DNA of 64,000 nt from Delphinella strobiligena (taxonomy: Eukaryota > Ascomycota > Dothideomycetes > Dothideales > Dothioraceae), in assembly GCA_009982845.1 (NCBI GenBank), contig JAADKB010000013.1:1178001-1242000 (forward strand). The letters are read 5' to 3'. A program made the translations under genes and the position numbers. The notes below the pieces were generated by a model. That model saw nothing but the letters and a program-made list of their open reading frames with translations, had not been told where the DNA came from and searched no databases. Below, in pieces: positions 23,001 to 33,324 of this stretch; positions within the stretch are counted from its first letter, which is position 1; each line of letters opens with the position of its first letter.

Positions 23001-23112
23001 TGGGCCTCCGCCGGCGCAGCAGCAGGGGTACGGAGGATATCAGACACAGACGCAGGGACAACAAGGAGGTCAAAGTGGAGATCCTTGGGCTGGACTTAGT
23101 GCTTGGAAGTAA
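20100..23112 (+). CDS. bro1: Bro1 (ALIX family) vacuolar sorting / ESCRT-associated protein
   Basis: Two exons, 20100-21959 and 22009-23112 (49-bp intron, GTGAGT...TGCAG), give 987 aa. The join reads TLKDLKEK-VHTDDISNVLIL. Start at the tandem ATG (MMQVPMLSTPLK), with the BRO1 domain beginning immediately: ATNEIDWVAPLKQYIRSQYQ, then FTWFDAFTHKPTSQYSLAYE, KASIIFNISAVLSCHAANQD, up to about residue 390. The helical V-domain runs to about 760 and includes RYAEECNALNRLRQDMRGAG-style heptads and many Glu/Lys coiled-coil stretches. From about 770 the protein is Pro/Gln-rich with poly-Pro (VPPPPPPGPPP), the tail that in yeast contacts Doa4 and ubiquitin ligase adaptors. Bro1 binds Snf7 on endosomes and recruits Doa4 for cargo deubiquitination; in aspergilli the related PalA works in pH sensing, but the ending here fits Bro1 better. 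Confidence 0.9.
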
Positions 23113-23652
23113 GGCATGAGAATGAGTACAGCGGATGAGTGGTGGAGACATCAGAGGCCGGTTGATGGATTCATGGGCATTAGGTCGTAAGCGAATCTAT
23201 ACACTGCCTCTTGTCGCAGCAAGCGTAGTATGCATTTACGGACGTTCAAAGAGCGTCGGCTAGTCAGATATGCATGGTGATTTGATATCTGCTTTTGAAA
23301 CAATGTCAGAGCCACTCGTACATGGTACGAAGTGCCGTCGGGTATGCTCGGAGTGGGCGGGATCTTGGCATTGGGATCAGATAAAATAGTGGCGGTATCG
23401 GCATCATCGAAAGTGTTTGACATGTTTGCACGGACCGGGACTGTGTGCTTCTATGACGATCTAAAAGTAAGATAGCTCTCATAATCATCTGTAGAGGCGA
23501 AAGGGAAGTAGTCACACGAAGCAGCAAGCAATCACTTCTCCACCCTCCTCCTCATATACACTCGACCAATCACTCTTTTACGCATTGGTCCTCCATACAT
23601 ACACACTCATCCACTCACGCAAGGCACTTGTATCAAGTCACCATCTTCGAGC
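23113..23652. other. intergenic region, Pim1 promoter
   Basis: Between Bro1 and Pim1/Lon. A minus-strand frame at 23151-23423 begins with an ATG (MSNTFDDADTATILS) but has no family feature, overlaps the Bro1 3' flank and is not called. Nothing else is seen. Confidence 0.45.
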
Positions 23653-26600
23653 ATGCTAAACCGGCGATGGCGTACAGCTTTATCCACTTCGCAGCGATTA
23701 TACGCAATTTCTAGACACGCACAAACGACGGCGCCGTCGCACACCGCCACAGCATGTAGTTACGCCACGACTCCTAGACGGATACCGCTGTCGCCTCTTT
23801 CTCTTAGACAGTCTACTCTTGCCACATCGAGAGCATTCTCTACCAACCCCGCTAGAAGGAAAGAGGAGCCGCCTCGAAAAGGCGATGAAGAAGAGGTGAA
23901 GGAGTTGAGGGAGGAAGGAGAAGAAGCAGAGCAGAAGAGCAAGGATAAGGCGTCTGACAAGGTTCGCCAGCCTACACCAATCTCGGCGTCTGAGAACAAG
24001 AGCCCAGGCGGCGCCAATGCAGCCATAGCTGGAGCCCTTCAAGGAGGCGACTCTAGCAACTCTGGCAACTCGGGCGACAACAATGGCGGTGGCAATCGCA
24101 AGCGCGGCTCCAAGAGTCCTAGCTCAGCATTAGTCAAGCCTTCAGTCCCCGAAACATATCCCCAGGTGCTCGCCATCCCTATTGCACAACGCCCCCTCTT
24201 CCCGGGCTTTTACAAGGCCATCACCATCCGCGATCAAAACGTTATTGCCGCTGTGCAAGAACTTCTCAAGCGTGGTCAGAGTTACGTCGGTGCTTTCCTG
24301 CTCAAGGATCCTGAGAGCAACAAGGATGTCATTGATGATCCGAGCGAGGTTTACGATGTCGGTACCTTTTGTCAGATCACAGGAGCTTTCCCGGCTGGCC
24401 ATGGCGAGGAGAAGGCATTACAGGCTGTGCTTTATCCTCACCGCAGGATTAAGCTGACCGAGCTGTTGCCACCTGGAGCCATCAAGAAGGACGCCATCAC
24501 CCAGACCGCTGCTACGACTGAAGATGCCGCCGAGGGTGTCGTCCAGGCTACTATCGAGGTCCAGGCCGAGGACGAGACTCTACAGAAGAAGGAAGACGAG
24601 GCAACCAGCTTTGAGAAGGAAGTGCCGACGGAAGAGGAGGCTGTTGCCGAGACCGAGTCACAAATCGTCAAGGACGAGAAGAAGGGCGATGTCGTTCCTA
24701 GCTTCGAGGAGTCGAGCGAAGACGCTAAGAAGAGTGTGTCACATTACGAGCCTACCGACTTCCTCAAGACTTGGAACGTCAGTCTGGTCAAGGTTGATAA
24801 TCTGGTTGATGAACCTTTTGACAAGAAGACTCCCACCATCCGCGCCCTGGTCTCGGAAATTGTCAACACCTGCAAAGAGATTGGTCAAGTAAACCAGCTC
24901 TTCCGCGATCACGTCTCTGCTTTCGCCATGAGCCAGTCTGCTGCCAACATTGCTGACGAGCCCTCCAAGCTTGCCGATTTCGCTGCTGCCGTCTCTGGTG
25001 GTGAGATGGAGGAGGCACAGGAGGTGCTGGCCAGCTTGAATATTGAGCAAAGGCTTAGCAAGGCTCTCGAAGTCATTAAGAAGGAATACATGAACGCCCA
25101 GCTCAGCAGCAAAATCAGTAAAGATGTCGAGAACAAGATTCAGAAGCGCCAGCGCGAGTACTGGCTCATGGAGCAGATGAAGGGTATTCGTCGCGAGCTC
25201 GGCTTGGAGACCGATGGTAAGGACAAGCTTGTCGAGGGCTTCAAGGAAAAGGCCAACAAGCTTGCCATGCCCGAGGCTGTCAAGAAGGTCTTTGACGAGG
25301 AGGTCAACAAGCTGGCTCATCTCGAGCCTGCTGCTTCAGAGTTCAACGTCACGAGAAACTACCTTGACTGGCTGACTCAGATACCCTGGGGCAAGAGGAG
25401 TGCCGAGACCTTTGGCATCAAGAACGCCATGAAGGTGCTCGACGAAGACCACCACGGTTTGAAGGACGTCAAGGACCGTATCCTCGAGTTCATCGCTGTC
25501 GGCAAGCTCAGAGGCACCGTCGAGGGCAAGATTCTCTGCTTGGTCGGTCCTCCTGGTGTCGGTAAGACGAGTATCGGAAAGTCAATTGCTCGCGCTCTCA
25601 ACAGGGAATACTACCGCTTCAGTGTCGGTGGTCTGACTGATGTTGCTGAAATCAAAGGACACAGGAGGACCTACGTTGGCGCTCTCCCTGGCCGTATCAT
25701 CCAAGCCTTGAAGAAGTGTCAAACCGAAAACCCGCTTGTGCTGATTGACGAGGTTGACAAGATCGGTCGTGGCCACCAGGGCGATCCTTCTTCTGCACTG
25801 CTCGAGCTTCTTGATCCCGAGCAGAACAACTCCTTCCTCGATCACTACATGGATGTACCCGTTGATCTGTCCAAGGTCCTCTTTGTTTGCACCGCCAACA
25901 TGACCGACACCATTCCCCGCCCCCTTCTCGACAGAATGGAGATGATTGAGCTCTCCGGTTACGTTGCCGACGAGAAGATGGCAATCGCAGAGCGTTACCT
26001 CGCTCCCGCCGCCAAAAACCTCTCCGGTCTCAAGGACGTTAACGTCGAGCTTGAAAAAGAAGCCATTGCCGAACTCATCAACAAGTACTGCCGCGAGTCT
26101 GGTGTGCGAAACTTGAAGAAACAGATAGAAAAGGTCTACCGCAAGTCTGCACTGAAGATCATTACCGATCTCGGTGAAGATGCATTCAGCGAGGAAGCCG
26201 CCCTGACTGATGAAGGCAAGGCTGCCATCGAAGAGTCCAAGAAGGATGGCACCGATGTCAAGGACACTCCGCTAGATATGTCAAAGGAGACCTCGGAAAA
26301 GCCCCGTGTAGCCCTCAAGGTGCCCGACTCTGTAAACGTCAAGATCACAAAGGATAACCTGAAGGACTATGTTGGCCCTCCAGTCTTCACTGCCGACCGT
26401 CTCTACGACATCACACCTCCAGGTGTTGCCATGGGCCTTGCATGGACTTCAATGGGCGGTGCAGCTCTCTACATTGAAACCATCCTTGAGAACGCTCTCT
26501 CCTATGACTCTCGCCCGGGTCTGGAGCGCACTGGCAACCTCAAGGCCGTCATGAAGGAATCGACTTCCATTGCCTATTCCTTTGCCAAGGGCATGATGGC

Positions 26601-27142
26601 ACGGCAATACCCTGGTAATAAGTTCTTCGAAAAGGCACGCATCCATTTGCACTGTCCCGAGGGAGCTGTGCCGAAAGATGGCCCCAGTGCTGGTATCACC
26701 ATGGCTACAAGTCTGTTGTCACTGGCATTGAACAAGGAGGTCAACCCTACCATTGCCATGACTGGTGAACTTACTGTTACTGGCAAGGTGCTCAGAATCG
26801 GAGGACTACGGGAGAAGACGGTGGCGGCCAAGAGAGCTGGTGCCACCATGGTCATCTTCCCCAAGGACTGTCTTAGTGATTGGTTGGAACTTCCTGAAGT
26901 GAGTTGATCCGTGTGCTCAATATCTCGACTCAAGATTACATTGCTGACTTGACATCTTATAGAACATAAAAGAAGGCATCGAGGGTAAGCCAGTCTCCTG
27001 GTACCAAGAAGTCTTTGATCTCGTCTTCCCCGACGTAGACGCCACGCAAGTGAACGCGCTCTGGAAGAAGCAGCTCGCCAAGCCGCCCAAGGTGGATGCG
27101 GATGCTGAAACCGAGGGGGACGACATCAACCCGAACAATTAA
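23653..27142 (+). CDS. pim1: mitochondrial ATP-dependent protease Lon (Pim1)
   Basis: Two exons, 23653-26898 and 26963-27142 (64-bp intron, GTGAGT...TATAG), give 1141 aa. The splice replaces an early stop with the family C-terminus (ENIKEGIEGKPVSWYQEVFD). Residues 1-60 are Arg/Ser/Thr-rich and look like a matrix presequence, followed by a Glu/Lys-rich linker. The N-domain starts near 165 (YPQVLAIPIAQRPLFPGFYK) and carries an acidic insertion at about 290-370, typical for fungal Pim1. The AAA+ module has Walker A GPPGVGKT at 632-639 and Walker B PLVLIDEVDKIG. The Ser-Lys peptidase domain has PKDGPSAG with Ser1012 and TGKVLRIGG with Lys1045. The enzyme degrades misfolded and oxidised matrix proteins and supports mtDNA maintenance, in cooperation with Hsp70 and Mdj1. 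Catalytic residues are all intact. Confidence 0.96.
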
Positions 27143-28595
27143 AATGGTTCTTTTTCCGCAATGTCACCCTTCACAAAGGGTCGCTTTACAAAGGGTTACG
27201 CCCATCCGAAATCGGGTCTCCTTTCCCTGACTGTAGCAGAGGGCTAGTCAGTGCATGGGGAGGCAAAGGGCAATCGATCGCGGGGACAGGTCAGGAGACG
27301 ACAGGCAGACGAGCAGGAGCATCAGCGTCAGCATTTCGCGCACGCGATGAACATTGGTCAGGGACACATACATGTAGACGGACTGCTGATATCTGAGCGG
27401 GGGGCGCGCTCGCACAGGAGTTGTGTAATCTCACGTGTGCGTTCACATACGGTCAGTACAGCGACTTGCTCCCAAGGGTGCTCAAACGGATCGGGTGGGT
27501 TATCGTCAAGCGCATGCACATGTCCATGGTAGGATATGTGGCTGAAACCAGGCAGGCCAGGAAATAGGCTTATTCAAAGGGAAATCTCTTCACTCATCGT
27601 TTGTTGTATATACATTGTTATCCTTGTTTTCCAAGCGCTTTGTAGCGTGCTGCGTATCATATCAGTAAACATGAATCTGTCGCCTTTCACAACTTTCTCC
27701 TTCTATATTCCTGCTGGTTTTTTCCTTTCCTGTTTGTATCTTTCTTCTTCCTCTTCCTCCTTCTTCTTTCTTCTTCTTTCTTCTTCTTTTTCTTCTATCT
27801 TCTCGCTCACATCAACTTCCACCTGCGACCTACCTTAGTATCCACTTCAATCCACAAAATCTCCTGGTGTACACAGCAACTCTATCTCCTGACTTGCAAA
27901 ATACATATCAGGCCCAGGACACGGGATGCCCGCCATATACCCCTGACTATATGGCGAGGAGTAGAGTAGAGTAGAGTAGAGTAGAGTAGAGTAGCAAGTC
28001 GTTTGCATAAGCATCGTCACATCCAACAAAGCCAGCTAAACATACCAGAGCTAACATTCAATCAGAAACAGCAACAGAAAAAATCCCCATGCCCATTTTA
28101 AGCAGCCGAGAATTCTACCTTAGCCTTTGCAAGTAGATGACATGACAGGTTGGCATTTTTTTCTGCTGTGATATTTTAAAGAGACATTTTGTCGAAACAT
28201 ATAAGTCGATCTTGGGTAGGAAATCGGTTTCAGGCATAGGACGGGACGTCGATCTTAGGGGGGAACAAAAGGGGGATCAAAAGAGAGTTGGTGGATATAT
28301 ACTTTACTTTACTTTAGATAAGGTACTGGTGGAAGCTTTTCTATCCGCTTTTTTTTACGAGTATTAGTTGGAGTTTTGTAATCGAACAAGCGAGCGGGTC
28401 AATATTTTACACGACTTGACTTTACTTAGTGGGACGGGTGGTGGGATATTTTACCTTCGAGTGATGCGGGAGGAGATATAGGGATACGATACGATGAATG
28501 CAGCAATAGAGAAAAAGATTGGATTATCTGCTATTCAAGGCAAGCTGACGATAAAAAATGGTAGACTTGACTACAGTCTATTTATCATACACACA
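27143..28595. other. 1.45-kb convergent intergenic region with microsatellites
   Basis: Lies between the 3' ends of Pim1 (+) and Rrp8 (-). It holds a polypyrimidine tract (about 27744-27800, mainly TTC/CTT) and a GTAGA pentanucleotide array (about 27961-27994). A run of ACTTT units lies at about 28301-28315. No gene is supported. Confidence 0.55.
27961..27994. repeat. GTAGA pentanucleotide microsatellite
   Basis: About seven uninterrupted copies of the 5-bp unit GTAGA, in the convergent 3' region between Pim1 and Rrp8. Likely length-variable between strains. Confidence 0.85.
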
Positions 28596-30236
28596 TCATC
28601 TTATCTTGTACAAACAAGGTCTCAACACCTTTGCCTCATCCCCGACACTGACATCGTGCTCCTTTTTCTCATTCTCGATGAATTTCTTCGCTTTCTTCTG
28701 CCAAGTCTCGCCGGGCTTTTTCTTGTCTTCTGCGTTTTCGGCAGGGACGTTTTTTCCGACGACGGCGGCAGCGGCTTTGATGAACTCGAAGCGCACAAAC
28801 ATCTTGTTACTCATGTCGACCGCATTCTCGTTTTTGAGGACGAAGCCCCGGCGTCTGAGGACTTCGATGAAGGCGTTGACGTCTGTTTCTTCGCGGGAGG
28901 GCATGGGTTGCTCGTCGACTTCGGTGCGCAGGGTTTCGTCTATGGCGCGCTCGTCCTGCACTTTGGATGCTTTTTCGGTTTTCTTTTTCAGCTGGGCGAG
29001 TTTGCGCTTGCTGCCTACGCTGTGTTCGACTGGACGACCGGGGGCTGACTTTTTGGGACCATCGCCACCGACGCGGCCGAAACGGGATTTGATCTCGGCG
29101 ATCCAGAGTTCGCCTTTCCAGTGTAGGATTCTGTAGGCTTCTTCGATGAAGTCGATCCAGTTTGTGCCCATCAGGGCGAGGCAGAAAATGGCTATGTCGA
29201 CGCTGCCGTCGGCGAGGGGGAGGTTGGCTACATCGGCTTTGGTGACGTATTTGGAGGGCGATTGCAGGTCGTAACTGTGGATTTTCAGGTGCAGTTTGTC
29301 AGTGTCGCCCGACTCGGTCAGATCTTGTGCTAGGCGGCCGTCGCCGCAGCCTAGGTCGGCTATGATGGCCGTGCCGTGGGTTCGGGGTAGTTCTTCTCCC
29401 TTTGCGAGAGTGTTGTCACCTTCGGTGTTCTTTCCGCGTTTCTTGTCTCGGAACATGGATTTCTGACTCTTGGGTCCTTTGACGGCGCCGCGCTCGCGGA
29501 TCATGCGTACGAAGGAGTCAAGGGGGTTTTCGGGCCATGTGGTGACTTGCTGACGGAAGCCGGAGTGGTAATCGTCAAACATTTCGGGATTTTGCGAGAA
29601 GAGGTCGAGAGAGGTGGTCGAAGGGGCGGTGTAAAGAGTCTCGTTCAAGTGGCGGAAGCGGGCGCTGACGAGTTTCTGGCGCATTGCGGTTTGCATGGGC
29701 GTCAGCTTTGCTGTGGCAGGAAGTACTGGGATAGAGGGTGGCGCGGCGGCTGCTGCTTTTTTGGCGGCCGCCTTGTGGCCTTGTGTGGATGTTGTTGCTG
29801 CCGCACCTCCTGCCTTTTCTTGCAGTCTCTCTTTCTTGCCCTTCTTAGCCTTTTTCTTGATCTCTGCTGGTGCTTCGGCTTCCGCATCTGCTTGCGCCTC
29901 GGGCTTTGCTGGTGCTGCCTCCTTGATCGTCTCTTTTTGAATCATATCAGTCTCTCCATCCCCCTCCTTAGCTGCCCCCCCTTCAGCCTCAAGCTTCTGC
30001 TTCTTCTGCCTGAGTCTTTCCCGCTTATTTGGTTTCTTGTCCTCAATTGTCGTAGCCCAGAGGTCGCCCACGTTTCCATCCGTCACTTGTGCAGTAGCGG
30101 CACCCTTTTCTCCTCTCTTGCGCTTCTTGTTTTTCTCTCCTTCGCCGTTCTTGGCAGTCGCTTTGATGTTGGGAATCACATCGGTTTGCGTCTTCAGTGC
30201 TGATGCTTGCACGTTCCAGCCTTTGACTGCGAACAT
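28596..30236 (-). CDS. rrp8: 25S rRNA (adenine-N1)-methyltransferase Rrp8
   Basis: Single-exon gene of 546 aa starting at the ATG for MFAVKGWNVQASAL. The first about 180 residues are Lys/Ala/Glu-rich with several basic clusters (KKRKRGEK, NKRERLRQKKQK), as expected of a nucleolar protein. The methyltransferase domain begins with FRHLNETLYTAPST; it includes FDDYHSGFRQQVTTWPENPL, SAM motif I IADLGCGDGRLAQDL, SYDLQSPSKYVTKADVANLP, and the diagnostic IFCLALMGTNWIDFIEEAYR followed by ILHWKGELWIAEIKSRF. The ending FVLKNENAVDMSNKMFVRFE is also family-typical. Yeast Rrp8 methylates one adenine of helix 25.1 of 25S rRNA during 60S assembly. Compared with yeast Rrp8 (about 390 aa) the extra length is the basic N-terminal extension, plus a lysine-rich insertion before motif I. 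Confidence 0.94.
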   Translation of the reverse strand: MFAVKGWNVQASALKTQTDVIPNIKATAKNGEGEKNKKRKRGEKGAATAQVTDGNVGDLWATTIEDKKPNKRERLRQKKQKLEAEGGAAKEGDGETDMIQKETIKEAAPAKPEAQADAEAEAPAEIKKKAKKGKKERLQEKAGGAAATTSTQGHKAAAKKAAAAAPPSIPVLPATAKLTPMQTAMRQKLVSARFRHLNETLYTAPSTTSLDLFSQNPEMFDDYHSGFRQQVTTWPENPLDSFVRMIRERGAVKGPKSQKSMFRDKKRGKNTEGDNTLAKGEELPRTHGTAIIADLGCGDGRLAQDLTESGDTDKLHLKIHSYDLQSPSKYVTKADVANLPLADGSVDIAIFCLALMGTNWIDFIEEAYRILHWKGELWIAEIKSRFGRVGGDGPKKSAPGRPVEHSVGSKRKLAQLKKKTEKASKVQDERAIDETLRTEVDEQPMPSREETDVNAFIEVLRRRGFVLKNENAVDMSNKMFVRFEFIKAAAAVVGKNVPAENAEDKKKPGETWQKKAKKFIENEKKEHDVSVGDEAKVLRPCLYKIR

Positions 30237-31034
30237 TGTTTGATGACTTTGGAATAGTCACTCGAATAGATATTACTGTCTTGTACGCGACACGCAGCTT
30301 TGAAATTTCCGCAGAATGAGTGCCGATTTGCGATAAGGCGAAGTGGGCACAGAAGTTCAGTACTCAGTTTATTACAAAAAAGTTGGAGTCGACTTTGGTT
30401 CGAAGTCCCGCTGTTTCACCGCCTTCTGGTTTAGGACTAGTCTCGTAGCTCGATATCTGACCTCAGGCATCATGAGCATCGACATTATTATTCTTTCTCC
30501 ATCTGGATATAATATAGTTTGTATTTTTCCATTCCGACATGTCATCACCTCTAAAACCATTGTTGTACCTTTCTTCACAGACGGGTGTCCCAGCTGCATT
30601 CTTCTACTCCTCCGTCATAAATTTGCTTCGCGACTAGCTCGTTTGTAGCATTTCAGACCACAGAAGTCGCTAATGTTAGAGAATACGGTAGCGTATTTTC
30701 TATACAACCTTTCAACAAGGACCTGTATAATTAGCGCATAACAGGACTAATTACTGCTCGTGCGAGCGGCGGTTACCAACAACGTAAGAAGCGCTAAAGT
30801 CAATAGAGGTGTATCAGTGGCATTGATACAAACAGACGTGGCCAACAAGCGTACCTTGTCAGACTATAACATGACCAAAATACTTTTTTTCTTAGTAATT
30901 AAAAATAGGCACTCCCGACCGATCGATGAAGCTATATCTCTACGAATGCTACCTCAGAGTAAGAGGCAGGCAAAGTGAAATAATTGCACATGCGAATGCT
31001 GCAAGTGCTGGGATGCCTGATTCATGTTAGGCCG
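30237..31034. other. intergenic region at the edge of the decayed compartment
   Basis: Rrp8 promoter and start of the AT-rich, gene-poor segment. Short frames exist on both strands but none shows a domain. From about 31035 a broken GH31 gene becomes recognisable; its missing 5' end may lie in this stretch but is not visible. Confidence 0.4.
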
Positions 31035-32620
31035 TCTTGAGATATTTCACCAGATATCGAGTGGAGCAACAATCCCATTTTGCAATTCGAAATCTCCCGC
31101 TCGAGCACCGGCGAGGTCTTTGTCTCGATATATGGTCATGTCATGATTTCAGAACCAATTCCTTCGAGTAGCCACTCGCATGGTGGATGACTCAGTGTCT
31201 ATGGTCTTGCGGAACACGCATGATTTCTTTGGCACAAACTACGCTCAGATATTCTAGGCGGTCGATGCTGGAAACACTGTTGACGGTATCATATACGGTA
31301 CCCACCCAATGTACATTGAAACTCGGTAGAATAACGGTGCCAATTCCGACAACTCGACCAAGTCGACCTCTCATGGCGTGTACGCAAGGCATGCTACGCT
31401 TAAGAATGGCTACTTTGATCGGACAACATTTTACAGATTTACTGGTGGTAGCTCTGATTTATATTTCTTGAGCGGTTCGAGTCCGAAAAAAGGCATCTCA
31501 ATATCGATCCGGAATCGTTGGCAAACCTATCATGCAAGAATACTGGACCCTTCGTCTAAATCAATGCAGATTGGGCTATTAAAGCTGAAGTGTTCTTCAA
31601 GCGGGTAGTCGACGACTATCGAAATTTCAACATTCCCCTCGAGACCATATAGACTGATACCGACTACATGAGCTAATATCGCGACTTTACTAATGAGAAC
31701 GAGACTTTCCCAGTCCCTGAAGGCCAGGCGTTCTTGGCAAGGTCGCACGCTGCTGGTCAGAAATATGTTCCAGTCATTGATGCCAACGTTTACGTACCTG
31801 GTCAGCAGTGACTTTGAACCTTTGCTAGTTCGTGGACTCACACCATACGTACCCTACCAATGCTTCTGATACATATGCACCATCTGACAGAGGTAACGCT
31901 ATGAATGCTCTCATCAGGGATGGAGATGACGGCCTGTACTACTGAGCTCAATAGCCTAACTTTTCAGTATGAGCAGACTGGCTCATCCCAGCTGCCCAAG
32001 ACTTCTGGCCTCATGAGATCAGCGACTGGTATACTAGAAACCTTTTAGCGATCTCTGGCTCGACTTAATGAGGCCCCCCCCCCCCCCCCCTATGTTTCCC
32101 GTACCCAAGGAAAAGGTCGTCTTGCTGAGAACTCAGCCCATCCTCCTTCTTGCTACCCGGTGATCCCAGTGACCGCACTTTACCGTATCTTAGAGGCTTC
32201 AACATAACACATGCAACTGCAGCAGCCAGTACTCCCTCCGCTTCAATAACTCAAGCTCCTGCAACTGCTTCATCGGTGTCTGCAACCTGTATATCAAACT
32301 TCTATCGCTTACGCATCGCCGTCGCCTGGTGGACCTAGAGCCCAACTTCGTCCGTATGTAACAAGAATATATTGCGGATCTTCCTTCAAGAGCAGTATCC
32401 CGCACCGCCACCCACAAGGATGAGTACAGCTACCGAGTACGATCCAAAACGTGTTTGGCGATATATCCGTGAACCCGACTCGCCAAGCTCTTCTTGAGGT
32501 TCATCTGACGAGGGTGCATTTGTCACTGGACCCTCGACTTTTGCTGGCTCTGGCTGTAGCAGCATATTGGGGCGGTGACAACAACCCGCTGGTTGAGCAG
32601 CAGAAAACCGTCTGAATGAC
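31035..32620 (+). pseudogene. decayed GH31 alpha-glucosidase
   Basis: Pieces of a GH31 protein are readable in order but in shifting frames with several stops: ILQFEISRSSTGEVF near 31070, FFGTNYAQIF and AVDAGNTVDG near 31220-31290, then YGTHPMYIETR, GGSSDLYFLSG near 31443-31475, NIPLE with TDTDYM near 31630-31665, the stretch FPVPEGQAFLARSHAAGQKY into VPVIDANVYVPGQQ near 31708-31810, then WLIPAAQDFW and EISDWYTRNLLA near 31980-32050, LPGDPSD with FNITHATAA near 32150-32220, QALLEVH, GAFVTGPSTFAGSG near 32511-32550, and YWGGDNN. These correspond to the N-terminal beta region and catalytic barrel of secreted fungal alpha-glucosidases. At least two stops fit TGG-to-TAG changes (the F-stop-AVDAG and I-stop-TDTDYM sites), but others need transversions or indels. 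A 17-base poly-C run interrupts it. The C-terminal part cannot be followed past about 32620. Confidence 0.75.
32074..32090. repeat. poly-C run (17) inside GH31 pseudogene
   Basis: Seventeen consecutive cytosines within the broken alpha-glucosidase. Two similar runs lie at 33312-33324 and 35168-35181 in the same decayed segment. Could be true homopolymers or assembly artefacts. Confidence 0.8.
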
Positions 32621-33136
32621 CTTTGCGAACGGAATTCTGAGTGCAGTGTACCGGGCGAATACGAAGATGACAACGCGCTGACAAGATTTGGTTCGCAGGT
32701 CTGACTAGAACGCGAGAACAATGTCTCTCAAGGGGCATGAGTTTGGTACTGGTGTTGATATCACCTTAGCAACGGTACTTATCACTACTGGCTGGAAAGT
32801 CTGGCAGGGCTGCTTGGGATGGCTGGCAGCCAGCTCGGGTAGTAGAAGTGATGTGATCTACAATAGCATGGAAATGGATATAGTCAACGCAGTAATGACG
32901 ATACAGCAGTCTTCAACATGAATAACCCCATACTGTACCGTATCAATACGAGCCGTGAGTACTTCCTAGATAACAAGAAATTCCCACCTATGATGTCGAC
33001 GCAAGATATGACAGCAAACATCGACACAACCCGAACGATGCCGTCCTTATCTTGCACTCACAAAATCACGCCCGGACTACACCTGTATGTAAAACACGCG
33101 AATTTCAAAAAGTCAAATACCCTACTTTCCAAGAAT

Positions 33137-33186
33137 TTCTCGAGTCTCGCTTCTCGAGTCTCGCTTCTCGAGTCTCACTTCTCGAA
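33137..33186. repeat. 14-bp tandem repeat, about 3.5 copies
   Basis: The unit TTCTCGAGTCTCGC is repeated three times (the third copy ends CAC) followed by a partial copy TTCTCGAA. It lies in non-coding decayed sequence. Confidence 0.85.
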
Positions 33187-33311
33187 CCAATATCAGGCTG
33201 CCATAGCTAAAAGAGATATTCATGAGGCCAAAATTTCCAAAAGCCACGTCACGTTGGACGATTCGATATCGATGCTGGTGACGTCTTTTCCTGTTGAGCA
33301 AGAAATTGCAT

Positions 33312-33324
33312 CCCCCCCCCCCCC
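33312..33324. repeat. poly-C run (13)
   Basis: Thirteen consecutive cytosines followed directly by GGGA, in non-coding decayed sequence. Confidence 0.8.

Noticed and set aside
23151..23423. Minus-strand frame with ATG (MSNTFDDADTATILS) between Bro1 and Pim1
   Set aside because: No domain, overlaps the Bro1 3' flank, and ends without a plausible splice continuation.
28494..29136. Long plus-strand frames opposite Rrp8
   Set aside because: They are antisense shadows of the Rrp8 coding frame, which has full family motifs.
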